Below, in pieces: positions 9,394 through 18,192 of a stretch of 51,230 nucleotides of DNA. The stretch covers positions 1-51,230 of the forward strand of contig JADKBC010000023.1 of assembly GCA_016715205.1 (NCBI GenBank), in the 5' to 3' direction. The notes beneath the pieces were generated by a model. That model ran no database searches. It was not told the origin of the DNA and was given only the letters and a program-made list of their open reading frames with translations. The number at the start of each line of letters is the position of its first letter. The first letter of the stretch is position 1. The DNA comes from Holophaga sp. Lineage in GTDB: Bacteria; Acidobacteriota; Holophagae; Holophagales; Holophagaceae. The position numbers were made by a program, and so were the translations under genes.

Positions 9394-9569
9394 TAATCGT
9401 CTCCAACTTTGAGAATCGCCAGGAAGGCTTCCTGGGGAATCTCCACGTTGCCGATGCTCTTGACGCAGCCCATCCGTGGGCTGCGCCCTTCGGGTTTCGC
9501 CTTCAGCGAAGTTGCCCTCCGCTCCTGCTTCGGGCTCATGCGCGACGAATGCTCATGCAAGAAGCGCAT
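9393..9569 (-). repeat. 177-bp in-frame insertion duplicating the lepA 3' end
   Basis: The last 70-odd bases of lepA (9569-9639) recur almost perfectly at 9393-9462. Between the copies lie about 107 bases rich in short hairpins (GCAGCCCA-TCCG-TGGGCTGC at about 9466-9485; TTCGC-CTTCA-GCGAA at about 9498-9512). The unit is exactly 59 codons. Starting at the ATG that overlaps the true lepA stop, it encodes a basic 35-residue segment (including MSPKQERRATSLKAKPEGRS) and then repeats the LepA tail NVEIPQEAFLAILKVGDD, ending in the same TAATG junction to the zinc-ribbon gene. It looks like a small palindromic element whose insertion preserved translational coupling. Confidence 0.8.
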
Positions 9570-11389
9570 TAATCGTCTCCAACTTTGAGAATCGCCAGGA
9601 AGGCTTCCTGGGGAATCTCCACGTTGCCGATGCTCTTCATGCGCTTCTTGCCTTCCTTCTGCTTGTTAAGCAGTTTCTTCTTGCGGCTGACGTCGCCGCC
9701 ATAGCACTTGGCGAGCACATCCTTGCGGCGGGCTTTTACGTTGGTGCGGGCCACGATCTTGGCACCGATGGCCGCCTGAATGGCCACGTCGAACATCTGG
9801 GAGGGAATGACTTCCTTCATCTTGACCGTCAACTGATGGCCCATGTTCTGGCTCTTGGAGCGGTGGATCAACACCGAAAGCGCATCGATGGGGTCGCCGT
9901 TGACCAGGATGTCCATCTTCACCAGATCGGATTCGCGGTAATCCTTCATGTGGTAATCGAAGCTGGCATAGCCCTTGGAGATGGATTTCAGCTTGTCGTA
10001 GAAGTCCAGCACCACTTCATTCAGGGGCAGTTCGTACACCAGCATCACGCGGTCTTTGCCCACGTATTCCAGGCGTTGTTGGATGCCGCGACGCTCTTCG
10101 CAGAGCTTGAGCAGGCCACCCACGAAGTCGGGCCGGGTGAGAATGGTGGCCTCGATCAGCGGTTCTTCGATGCGGGCGATCTTGGGCAGGGGCGGCAGTT
10201 TGGCGGGGTTATCCACATCCACTTCTGTGTCATCGGTGAGGAAGACGTGGTAGCGCACGCTGGGTGCGGTGGTGATCAGATCCAGGTCGTATTCACGCTC
10301 CAGGCGCTCTTGAACGATTTCCATGTGCAGGAGGCCGAGAAACCCGCAGCGGAAGCCAAAGCCAAGGGCCTGGCTGGTTTCAGGCTCGTAGTGGAAGCTG
10401 CTGTCGTTGAGGCGCAACTTGTCCATGGCGTTGCGCAGGTTTTCATAGTCATCGCTGTTGGTGGGGAAAATGCCCGCGAAGACCACAGGTTGGAGTTCCT
10501 TGAAACCCTTCAGCATCACGGTGGAGGGCTTGGTGTTGTGGGTCAGGGCATGGGTGATGGTGTCGCCCACCTTCACATCTGACAATTGCTTGATGCTGCC
10601 CGTGAGGTAGCCCACTTCGCCCACGCTCATTTCGTCGAGTTTCTGCATTTTGGGGCTGAACACGCCGATTTCATCCACCCGGTGATCCGAACCTGTGGCC
10701 ATGAAGTGGATGGTTTCCCCGGGGTGCAGGGTGCCGTTCATGATGCGGATAAGGCTAACGATGCCCTTGTACTGGTCGTAGTAGCTGTCAAAGATCAACG
10801 CCTGCAGGGGTGCCTTGGGGTCGCCCTGGGGCGGCGGGATGCATTTGACGATCTTTTCCAGCACCTCTTCGCAGTTCTCGCCGGTTTTGGCCGAGATGTT
10901 GACAGCGTTGGCGATGTCCACCAGGCCGATCACCGATTCGATTTCTTCCAGCACGCGCTCGGGTTCGCTGGAAGGCAGATCGGTCTTGTTGAGAACTGGA
11001 AACACCTCAAGCTCATTTTCCAAGGCTAGGTAGGTGTTGGCCAGGGTCTGGGCTTCTACGCCCTGGGTGCTGTCAACCACCAGTACGGCGCCTTCGCAGG
11101 CGGCAAGACTGCGGCTCACTTCATAAGTAAAATCCACATGGCCGGGCGTATCGATGAGGTTCAGGGTATAGATTTCCCCGTCCTTGGCCGGGTATTTCAG
11201 GGTGACGGCGTGGGCCTTGATGGTGATGCCACGCTCCCGCTCCAGTTCCATATCGTCCAGGATCTGGGCCTGCATATCCCGCATGGCGATGGTGTGGGTC
11301 AACTCCAGCAGGCGGTCTGCCAGGGTCGACTTGCCATGGTCGATGTGGGCGATGATGGAAAAATTCCTGATAAGGCGGGGATCAGTCAC
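9569..11389 (-). CDS. lepA: Elongation factor 4 (LepA), back-translocating ribosomal GTPase
   Basis: About 606 residues from GTG 11389, which has GAGG seven bases upstream and gives the usual start TDPRLIRNFSIIAHIDHGKS. The longer frame to 11482 adds 31 residues atypical of the family. Landmarks: G1 AHIDHGKST, G2 region with RERGITIK, G3 DTPGHVDF, G4 NKTDLP, G5 SAKTGEN, then EF-G-like domains (ALGFGFRCGFLGLLHME) and the LepA-specific C-terminal domain (AKCYGGDVSRKKKLLNKQKE). It acts on stalled or mis-translocated ribosomes, mainly under ionic or cold stress. The stop TAA overlaps an ATG (TAATG) that leads into the 177-bp duplicated segment and then the zinc-ribbon gene. Confidence 0.97.
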   Translation of the reverse strand: MTDPRLIRNFSIIAHIDHGKSTLADRLLELTHTIAMRDMQAQILDDMELERERGITIKAHAVTLKYPAKDGEIYTLNLIDTPGHVDFTYEVSRSLAACEGAVLVVDSTQGVEAQTLANTYLALENELEVFPVLNKTDLPSSEPERVLEEIESVIGLVDIANAVNISAKTGENCEEVLEKIVKCIPPPQGDPKAPLQALIFDSYYDQYKGIVSLIRIMNGTLHPGETIHFMATGSDHRVDEIGVFSPKMQKLDEMSVGEVGYLTGSIKQLSDVKVGDTITHALTHNTKPSTVMLKGFKELQPVVFAGIFPTNSDDYENLRNAMDKLRLNDSSFHYEPETSQALGFGFRCGFLGLLHMEIVQERLEREYDLDLITTAPSVRYHVFLTDDTEVDVDNPAKLPPLPKIARIEEPLIEATILTRPDFVGGLLKLCEERRGIQQRLEYVGKDRVMLVYELPLNEVVLDFYDKLKSISKGYASFDYHMKDYRESDLVKMDILVNGDPIDALSVLIHRSKSQNMGHQLTVKMKEVIPSQMFDVAIQAAIGAKIVARTNVKARRKDVLAKCYGGDVSRKKKLLNKQKEGKKRMKSIGNVEIPQEAFLAILKVGDD

Positions 11390-11541
11390 GAAAAACCTCG
11401 AACCCATCATTGTACCCCAGGCCGGTGGGCAGGTCTTCTGCGGATCCTGGTTGGGCCCGATTCCGCCTTCTCCGGTGGCCATGATTTAGTTGTTTCGTCT
11501 GCAAGCTGTCGTTAGGCTAGGCACATAGAAGCGAGGCAAGG

Positions 11542-12351
11542 TTGGCAGAATCCACTCATGAGCCCGGCCGCATTCTCTTGGTCGATGACCTTGCGCTCTT
11601 TCGGCGCATGCTGCCCTTGCGATTGGGGGCGCTGGGGCGAGAAGTGGAATCCGTCCCCAACGTGGAAGAGGCCCGGTCGTACCTAGCCAAGCGCCGCCCC
11701 GAGCTGATTCTGCTGGATGTGATCATGCCGGGCGTGGATGGCTTCGCCTATTGCCGCGAGCTAAAGGCGGATCCCCGCACCAAGGACATTCCGGTGGTCA
11801 TGCTCACCGATGTGAAGGCCAATGCCCACGACCGTAGCTTGGAGGCCGGGGCGGACGACTACATGCCCAAGCGCATCGATGATGCGGTGATGCGAATTAG
11901 GGTGCAGCTCCATATGCACCTAATGGAATTGAGGAAAAAAGCAGGGGGAACACCCGTTCCCGCAGGACAGGCCTCCATTCTTTTGGCTTCTCCCTCATCA
12001 AGCCTGCAGGCCCAGCTCTCCGCCCAGTTTGCCCAGGATGGCCACACAACCAGGATTCTTGAATCGGTGGATTCCATCGTGGCGGAGATTCACCCAGAGG
12101 ATCGGCTGTTAGTCATGGATATGGATCTTGGCTTGGAATCCATGCACAAGGCCCTGGCGGAGTTGCGCATGGAGCCCACCACCGCGGGTTTACCCATCCT
12201 GTTGTTGTGTGCCAAGGAACAGCTGGATCAACTCACGGCCATCGAATTCATGGTGGACGATGTGCTGTGGAAACCACTCAATGCCCAGGTGAACCGCCAT
12301 CGGTTGCGCTATCTGCTGGAGCTTGGCTTCCGGACGCTAGGGAGAACGTGA
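11542..12351 (+). CDS. Response regulator with two receiver domains and no output domain
   Basis: 269 residues from TTG 11542; the nearby ATG is out of frame. The first receiver (about 9-130) has the acidic pair Asp15-Asp16, phosphoacceptor Asp59 in LILLDVIMPG, and the Lys region DDYMPKR. The second (about 145-262) is weaker: ILLASPSSS replaces the acidic pair, VMDMDLG gives a possible acceptor Asp, and DDVLWKPL holds the switch Lys. No DNA-binding or GGDEF domain follows, unlike PleD, so signalling must be by protein contact. Its stop overlaps the start of the metalloprotease gene (GTGA at 12348-12351), which suggests coupled translation. Confidence 0.85.
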   Translation: MAESTHEPGRILLVDDLALFRRMLPLRLGALGREVESVPNVEEARSYLAKRRPELILLDVIMPGVDGFAYCRELKADPRTKDIPVVMLTDVKANAHDRSLEAGADDYMPKRIDDAVMRIRVQLHMHLMELRKKAGGTPVPAGQASILLASPSSSLQAQLSAQFAQDGHTTRILESVDSIVAEIHPEDRLLVMDMDLGLESMHKALAELRMEPTTAGLPILLLCAKEQLDQLTAIEFMVDDVLWKPLNAQVNRHRLRYLLELGFRTLGRT

Positions 12352-13826
12352 CCTCTCGGTGGCTGCTCGTCCTGGCGCCGATCTTTGCGATTGCCGCGCT
12401 GGCAGGTCAGGTCAATGGCCGGGTGGTGGATGGTCGCGGCGGTGTTGCCGGTGTTCGGGTGTACCCAGATCGTCAGCCCCACGTGGGTTCGGTTGCCTTT
12501 GTACCCTGGGCACTGACGAACGCACAGGGGGAATTTACCCTAGCAATCGAGACCACGGATCAAATTCTCGCGGTCGAAAAGAGCGGTTGGCAGAGAGATC
12601 TGGTGCCCATCACCGAGCTTGATCAACCCATTCGATTGCACCCCGCGCCCCAGCATCGAATCGAAAAAGCCTTGGTTGTGCGTCTGGACTTTCCGGATGA
12701 AAAAGGTCGCCTGAGCGACGATGCCCTTCGCAGGTTGTTGTTTGGTCGACAGCTGGGCCTGGCGAGCGCGGCCAACTATCTCTACGAAGTGTCCAAAGGT
12801 AGTCTGGAACTGGAAGAAGGGGCGATGTTGCACCTTCAGGACCCTTCGCATCTGTTGCCCCGGAGTGACGCGCAACGGGATGCCATCGCCGAGTGGGTTC
12901 TCAAACAACTTAGAAATGTGGATTTGAAGGATTTTGACCGTTTGGATAATCGGACGGGTGCATTGAAACCTGATGGGAAGCCCGATCACCTGTGGATCAT
13001 TCCCCCAGGCCCTGCGCGGAATGTGACCACTAGCCCGAAACACCTGTCAGCCAGCAGCTTTTTGTTGCCCTTGCCCTGGAAACGCACCCGCCGTTGGGGC
13101 GTGGTTTTTTTCGCAGAGGAAACGCCCCTGGGCAACATCGTGCATGAGCTGTTCCACGCCATGGGCGAGCATCGGGTGGATGATTTGTACCTGGATTGCG
13201 ATCACCCCATGACAGCCGGGATCTGGGATCTCATGGATGCGGGACAGTATCGGGGTTGGGATCAAGTTCCCTCCAAGGAAGGGCCATGGCAGGAGAGGGT
13301 TGGGTATAGCCCCTCGCATCCCATGGGCTGGGTGCGGGGTGAACTTTGGTATCGAGGGCGTTTCAGTGAAACAATTCGGACGGCAAAAATCTCGGGGTCT
13401 GAATGGAGCGGTTGGCTGGATCCATTGGTTCGTTCTACCTGGGATTTTCCGCAGCGTTTGGTGGTTCCTGACCCTCGCCGCAAGGGCTGTTTCTGGGAAC
13501 TCAGCGTGCGACGTCCCTGGGGTTTTGATCGAGGGCGGGTAGGAAATCGCTGGGGGCCTGGCTTTGAGGGGCTCGTGGTGGCGGCTGTTAATCCTTCACT
13601 GCTGAGTGAGGACGACCCGAAAGGCGCGGTGAGGGTGATCGACGCCCACCCAGGAACAACCCAACCTGAACCTCCTCGATTCCCCTGCGGCCGCTGGGAA
13701 CTGGATGACGCTGCGTTCAACCTTGGTAAGGGCGAAAATCCGGCCGGTTCCGATGGCCCCCTTTCCTGGGAGGTGCTTGCGGTGGATGGGGCTGGGCGTA
13801 TGCGGGTGCGGATAAAGTTGCGTTAA
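12348..13826 (+). CDS. Secreted M6-like zinc metalloprotease with N-terminal carboxypeptidase-regulatory-like domain
   Basis: 492 residues from GTG 12348, whose GTGA overlaps the stop of the response-regulator gene. A signal peptide (MTSRWLLVLAPIFAIAALAG) precedes a beta-sandwich repeat (GRVVDGRGGVAGVRVYPD ... TNAQGEFTLAIE) typical of CarboxypepD_reg domains. The catalytic motif is HELFHAMGEHRVDDLYLD (about residues 268-285): HExxH followed by Gly and an Asp-Asp-Leu-Tyr stretch, as in M6 (immune inhibitor A-like) enzymes. The region RLDFPDEKGRLSD and NYLYEVSKGSLEL also match M6 N-terminal parts. It probably acts outside the cytoplasm; the substrate is unknown. The coupled regulator suggests conditional expression, but this is inference. 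Confidence 0.8.
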   Translation: MTSRWLLVLAPIFAIAALAGQVNGRVVDGRGGVAGVRVYPDRQPHVGSVAFVPWALTNAQGEFTLAIETTDQILAVEKSGWQRDLVPITELDQPIRLHPAPQHRIEKALVVRLDFPDEKGRLSDDALRRLLFGRQLGLASAANYLYEVSKGSLELEEGAMLHLQDPSHLLPRSDAQRDAIAEWVLKQLRNVDLKDFDRLDNRTGALKPDGKPDHLWIIPPGPARNVTTSPKHLSASSFLLPLPWKRTRRWGVVFFAEETPLGNIVHELFHAMGEHRVDDLYLDCDHPMTAGIWDLMDAGQYRGWDQVPSKEGPWQERVGYSPSHPMGWVRGELWYRGRFSETIRTAKISGSEWSGWLDPLVRSTWDFPQRLVVPDPRRKGCFWELSVRRPWGFDRGRVGNRWGPGFEGLVVAAVNPSLLSEDDPKGAVRVIDAHPGTTQPEPPRFPCGRWELDDAAFNLGKGENPAGSDGPLSWEVLAVDGAGRMRVRIKLR

Positions 13827-13874
13827 GGTTCGGCTTCGCACAGAGACTGCATTTTGGTGGAGGTGCCGGTGAGC

Positions 13875-14357
13875 ATGGTTCGACTGTTGCACATGGCCTT
13901 ACTTGCTCCTGGCCTGGTGATGATGGCCCAGGATAGGAGCGAGGCGGTAGGCGCAGTGCTGGACGACTGGCATCTTGCCGCAGCCCAGGCGGACGAGGGG
14001 CGGTACTTTGGCCATCTCCGCGAGGGTGCCGTCTTTCTGGGCACGGATGCCACCGAGCGCTGGACCAAGGCCGAATTCCAGGTGTGGGCGCATCCCTTTT
14101 TCAAGCGAGGCAAGGCCTGGGCATTCAACGCGACGCAGCGAAAAATAGCCTTCTCACCTGATGGCAACACGGCCTGGTTTGACGAAGCTCTGGCGACACC
14201 CAACATGGGCCCGGCCCGGGGCAGCGGGGTTCTGGTCAAGGAGCTAGGCCGTTGGCGGATCACCCAGTACAACCTCAGTGTGCCCATTCCAAACGCCCTC
14301 ATGGATCAGGTGAAAATTCAGATCGAGGCCCACCTGCAATCCGCCAAGCCGAAGTGA
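13875..14357 (+). CDS. Secreted NTF2-like (DUF4440/SnoaL-type) protein
   Basis: 160 residues from ATG 13875, with GGAGG about 11 bases upstream; in-frame TTG 13854 and GTG 13869 are weaker alternatives. An N-terminal hydrophobic stretch (residues 1-18, VRLLHMALLAPGLVMMAQ) looks like a signal peptide. The body has the cone-fold pattern of DUF4440/SnoaL-like proteins: VLDDWHLAAAQADEGRYFGH, then FLGTDATERWTKAEFQVWA, and a closing WRITQYNLSVPIP strand. No catalytic set can be identified. It lies between two secreted hydrolase genes on the same strand and may be transcribed with them. Confidence 0.75.
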   Translation: MVRLLHMALLAPGLVMMAQDRSEAVGAVLDDWHLAAAQADEGRYFGHLREGAVFLGTDATERWTKAEFQVWAHPFFKRGKAWAFNATQRKIAFSPDGNTAWFDEALATPNMGPARGSGVLVKELGRWRITQYNLSVPIPNALMDQVKIQIEAHLQSAKPK

Positions 14358-14410
14358 GACGGTATCCAGGCGAGCCTTGACCTCGTAAGATGAGGCACAA
14401 GGAGTAACCC

Positions 14411-15796
14411 ATGCCCGCCGCCATTCGCCTTGCCCTGGTTTGTGCTTTTTCGGTGTTGGCGGGCGCCCAGGATTCCCACGATGACCGCACCCGCCACGCG
14501 GTGGAAAGCTTGGCCGCAGAGGCGCTGCGAAGCCAGGATGCCTACCGCAATCTGGGCGTACTGTGCGATAGCGTGGGTCATCGGCTAAGTGGCTCGCCGC
14601 AATATGACCTTGCGATCCAATGGGCGCTGAAGCAGATGAAGGCGGATGGACTGCAGAACGTCCACACCGAAAAAGTGATGGTGCCAGTCTGGCGGCGCAA
14701 TGCGGAAAGGGCAGCGCTGATCGCTCCGGCGCACCACGAGCTTTCCATTCTGGGGCTGGGCATGAGCGTGCCGACGCCCAAGGGCGGCATCACCGCGGAC
14801 GTCGTGGTGGTGGGTTCCTTCGCTGAGTTGGAAAAATTACCTGGGGACAAGGTGAAAGGGCGGATCGTGCTGTTCGACGTGCCCTTCACCGGCTATGGCG
14901 CCACGGCTCGCTATCGGGTGCTGGGTGCCAGTGCTGCCGCCCGGAAAGGGGCGGTGGGAGCGCTGGTGCGGTCCTTGACGCCCATCAGTTTCGATACCCC
15001 CCACACTGGGGTACTGCATTACGAAGAAGGCGCTCCCAAGATCCCCGCTGCAGCAGTTTCGGTGGAAAATGCAACCATGATGCGCCGCATGTGGGAGCGG
15101 GGCGAAACCATCAAATTGCACTTGGAAATGGCCTGCGAACAGTTGCCCGATGCGCCTGCGGCCAATGTGGTGGGCGAGGTGCTGGGCAGCGAAAAGCCTG
15201 AGGAAATTGTCGTGGTATCGGGGCATCTTGATAGTTGGGATGTGGGGCAGGGTGCCCAGGATGACGGGGTGGGTTGCGCCCTGGCGCTGGAAGCCGGGCA
15301 CCTCATCCAGCGCCTTGGCCTGAAGCCCAAGCGCACCATTCGGGTGGTGCTCTTTGCCAATGAGGAGAATGGCAACCGGGGTGGTCTTGGGTATCTGGAG
15401 GCCCACCGGGCGGAACTACCCAACCATATGGCCGCCATCGAATCCGATTCTGGCAATGGCTTGGCCAAGGGGCTTTCGCTTGAACTGCATGACATCAAGG
15501 GAGCTGCGCCCGTGAATCGAGAACGGGCCTTCAACCTTTTCAAGAGGCTAAAACCCTACCTGGAGCCTTTGGGCGCCGGAAGGCTGGAACCGGGCGGAAG
15601 CGGGGTGGACGTTGGCCCGATGGTGCAGGCGGGCGTGCCTGGCATCGGCATCGAACATGACACCACCCACTATTGGGATGTGCACCATTCCAAGGCCGAT
15701 ACCTTCGACAAGATCAACAAGGACGACCTAGCCCGCAACTCGGCCATTGTGGCCATTACCACCTTCCTGCTGGCGGATCTTTCGGAACGACTCTAA
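14411..15796 (+). CDS. Secreted M28 family zinc aminopeptidase/carboxypeptidase Q-like
   Basis: 461 residues with a signal peptide (MPAAIRLALVCAFSVLAGAQ). A protease-associated-type insert lies at about 130-230. The M28 di-zinc site follows in order: SGHLDSWDVG (first His and Asp), AQDDGVG (bridging Asp), FANEENGNRGG (catalytic Glu and zinc Glu), AIESDSGN (Asp) and HHSKADTFDKI (second His). The architecture resembles carboxypeptidase Q and plasma glutamate carboxypeptidase. It is predicted to trim peptides in the periplasm or outside the cell. GGAG-type RBS (caaggag) lies just upstream of ATG 14411. Confidence 0.92.
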   Translation: MPAAIRLALVCAFSVLAGAQDSHDDRTRHAVESLAAEALRSQDAYRNLGVLCDSVGHRLSGSPQYDLAIQWALKQMKADGLQNVHTEKVMVPVWRRNAERAALIAPAHHELSILGLGMSVPTPKGGITADVVVVGSFAELEKLPGDKVKGRIVLFDVPFTGYGATARYRVLGASAAARKGAVGALVRSLTPISFDTPHTGVLHYEEGAPKIPAAAVSVENATMMRRMWERGETIKLHLEMACEQLPDAPAANVVGEVLGSEKPEEIVVVSGHLDSWDVGQGAQDDGVGCALALEAGHLIQRLGLKPKRTIRVVLFANEENGNRGGLGYLEAHRAELPNHMAAIESDSGNGLAKGLSLELHDIKGAAPVNRERAFNLFKRLKPYLEPLGAGRLEPGGSGVDVGPMVQAGVPGIGIEHDTTHYWDVHHSKADTFDKINKDDLARNSAIVAITTFLLADLSERL

Positions 15797-15897
15797 GGCT
15801 GTGTTTTTGATCACGTTGGATCGTGCCAATTCCTCCCGCACTCTGAGATACTCAACCATTCGAAAAAGCAGTCGATCAATTTGGATGGGAGTGTGCC

Positions 15898-17145
15898 ATG
15901 GCTTCATTGGGTAATGTTCTGGCCGTCATCCTTGGTGGAGGCCGCGGGGCGCGGCTGTATCCACTTACGAAAATGCGTGCCAAACCAGCCGTGCCCATCG
16001 CGGGGAAATACCGCCTGATCGATATTCCCATCAGCAACTGCATCAACTCGGGCATCTTCCGGGTGCATGTGCTCACCCAATTCAATTCGGTCTCGCTGCA
16101 TCGCCACATCACGGACACCTACAAGTTCGATGCCTTCCATACGGGCTGGGTGCAGGTGCTCGCGGCGGAGCAGACGCCGGAGAGCGGTGAGTGGTACCAG
16201 GGCACAGCCGATGCGATCCGCAAACAGCTGGGGCAGATCACTGCGGCGGGTGCCGAGCATGTGCTTATCCTTGCGGGGGATCATCTCTACCGCATGGACT
16301 ACTCCGCGATGATGGCCTTCCATGTGGAAAACGGCGCAGACATCACGGTGGCGGTGCAGCCCGTTTTGAAGGAGGAGGCACCCCGCTTTGGCATCCTGAA
16401 GCGCGGCGCGGATGGTCGCATCCAGGATTTTGTCGAAAAACCAACCGATCCTGAGGTGCAGGCCCGGATGGTAAGTCGAGACGATCCCGGGCGGCCTTTC
16501 CTTGGCTCCATGGGCATCTATGCCTTCCGCACCCAGGTGCTGATTGATCTACTGGAAGAACACCCGGATTTCGATGATTTCGGCAGCGACGTCATTCCCT
16601 ATGCCATTTCCCGACAGCCCGTGTTCGGATTTGATTTCGAAGGCTACTGGGAGGATATCGGTACCATCCGTTCCTTCTACGACACCAATCTGCAGCTCAC
16701 ACGCCCCCACGCCGCCTTCAATTTCTACGATGCGCGCAGCCCCATCTACACCCATTCCCGCTTCCTGCCCGGCAGCATCGTCACCGATAGCAAACTCACC
16801 GAGGTGCTGCTCACGGAAGGCTGTGTCATCGAAAAGGCGGAAATCACCCATTCCATCATTGGCCTGCGCAGTCAGATTGGGGCGGGTACCACCATTCGCG
16901 ACAGCATCATCATGGGCGCCGACTACTACGATCGCCACGGCCACCAGATTCCCCTTGGCATCGGGGCTGGCTGCTACATCGAAGGCGCCATTCTCGACAA
17001 GAACGTGCGCATCGGCAACGACGTCATCATCAAGCCATTCCCCCGTGGCACCGAAATGGATAACGGGGATTGGGTGGTGCAGGACGGCATTGTGGTGATT
17101 CCCAAAGCGACAGTTTTGCCCGCTGGGACCCGCATCGAACCGTGA
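15898..17145 (+). CDS. glgC: Glucose-1-phosphate adenylyltransferase
   Basis: 415 residues; makes ADP-glucose from ATP and glucose-1-phosphate, the committed step of bacterial glycogen synthesis in the cytoplasm. N-terminal nucleotidyltransferase signature LGGGRGARLYPLTKMRAKPA, then KYRLIDIPISNCINSG, GTADAIRKQ, LAGDHLYRMDY (catalytic Asp) and the substrate-binding segment VEKP. The C-terminal third is a left-handed beta-helix with hexapeptide-like repeats (VIEKAEITHSIIGLRSQIGAGTTI). The start ATG has GGGAG 9 bases upstream. Other glycogen genes are not in the window, so it stands outside a glg operon. Confidence 0.97.
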   Translation: MASLGNVLAVILGGGRGARLYPLTKMRAKPAVPIAGKYRLIDIPISNCINSGIFRVHVLTQFNSVSLHRHITDTYKFDAFHTGWVQVLAAEQTPESGEWYQGTADAIRKQLGQITAAGAEHVLILAGDHLYRMDYSAMMAFHVENGADITVAVQPVLKEEAPRFGILKRGADGRIQDFVEKPTDPEVQARMVSRDDPGRPFLGSMGIYAFRTQVLIDLLEEHPDFDDFGSDVIPYAISRQPVFGFDFEGYWEDIGTIRSFYDTNLQLTRPHAAFNFYDARSPIYTHSRFLPGSIVTDSKLTEVLLTEGCVIEKAEITHSIIGLRSQIGAGTTIRDSIIMGADYYDRHGHQIPLGIGAGCYIEGAILDKNVRIGNDVIIKPFPRGTEMDNGDWVVQDGIVVIPKATVLPAGTRIEP

Positions 17146-17319
17146 GCGGGAACCATCTGGTTTTTTTCGGTTCTACACGAATTTCCTGGAAAGCCATGTG
17201 AATGAAGGTATCTCCGAGGGTTCGGTGATATCGGGGAAATGCCAACCGCCAAGGTGCCAAGCGGCGCTGGCCTTGCAGCGGAGGTCATTCTTGGCGGTTC
17301 AGTTCCTTTTCGACCAGAA

Positions 17320-18066
17320 TCAAAGTGCCTTCACAACCTGTTCACCACCCAATTGGCGCATCTGGCCCAGGATCCAGGCCTGCCGTCCCCGTACGTATTC
17401 ACTGGGTGCGCCCACATGGTATTTGTGTGGATTCGGGAGCACGGCCGCCAGGAGCGCGGCTTCGCTCGGGCTCAGGCGTTTCGCGGGTTTCCCGAAGAAG
17501 GTGCGCGCCGCAGCCTCCACACCGTAGATGCCATCGCCAAACTCCACGATGTTGAGGTAGACCTCCAGGATGCGTTTCTTGGACCACCCCGCTTCGATGA
17601 GCAGTGTGAAATAGGCTTCAAAGCCCTTGCGCAGCCAAGATCGGGTTTCCCAAAGGAAGAGGTTTTTCGCAGTCTGCATGGAAACGGTGGAGGCGCCCCG
17701 CTTTCGGCGGCTCTTCTCGTTATGCTCCACAGCTTTTTCAATGGCCTTCCAGTCGAAGCCGAAATGCTCGGGGAAATTCTGGTCCTCGCCTGCAATCACC
17801 GCCACCCCCATGCTCGGTGCGATGTCATCCAGAGAAACCCAATGATGGCGCGAGGTGTAGGGCTTTTCGCCGGACCAGGATTGCACCCTTCGCTGCACCA
17901 TCAGCGCAGAAAAAGGAATAGGCACCCAACGGAACACCAGCATGGTGATCAGCGTGCTGCCGAAAAAGGCGAGGATGACCCATCCAACCAAACCCAGCAG
18001 GCGTCTGGCCCAGGACTTTTTCTTTCCTGCAGATGATCTCCCCACCGTTCCTGCCTCCACACCCAT
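17320..18066 (-). CDS. mtgA: Monofunctional peptidoglycan glycosyltransferase
   Basis: 248 residues. A basic N-terminus and one transmembrane helix (about 21-47, LLGLVGWVILAFFGSTLITMLVF) are followed by a GT51 domain: GEDQNFPEHFGFDWKAIEKA holding the catalytic Glu, GASTVSMQTAKNLFLW, KRILEVYLNIVEFGDGIYGVEAAA, and LSPSEAALLAAVLPNP. It polymerises lipid II into glycan strands on the periplasmic face. There is no transpeptidase domain, and the length is typical of MtgA. It is convergent with glgC and divergent from the M29 peptidase gene. Confidence 0.95.
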   Translation of the reverse strand: MGVEAGTVGRSSAGKKKSWARRLLGLVGWVILAFFGSTLITMLVFRWVPIPFSALMVQRRVQSWSGEKPYTSRHHWVSLDDIAPSMGVAVIAGEDQNFPEHFGFDWKAIEKAVEHNEKSRRKRGASTVSMQTAKNLFLWETRSWLRKGFEAYFTLLIEAGWSKKRILEVYLNIVEFGDGIYGVEAAARTFFGKPAKRLSPSEAALLAAVLPNPHKYHVGAPSEYVRGRQAWILGQMRQLGGEQVVKAL

Positions 18067-18192
18067 TTCAACGGCCCAGGATGCGAAGCGTCAATGTTTA
18101 GTGTGAGCGAGTCAAGATGCCATTATTCAAGGCATTTCCGAGCCCTCGACAGGCCCTGCGTAATCGGGCATTCTCGGCTCTGGAGGCTTCCC

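Noticed and set aside
9476..10582. Plus-strand long frame across lepA
   Set aside because: Shadow of lepA; LepA motifs are unambiguous on the minus strand.
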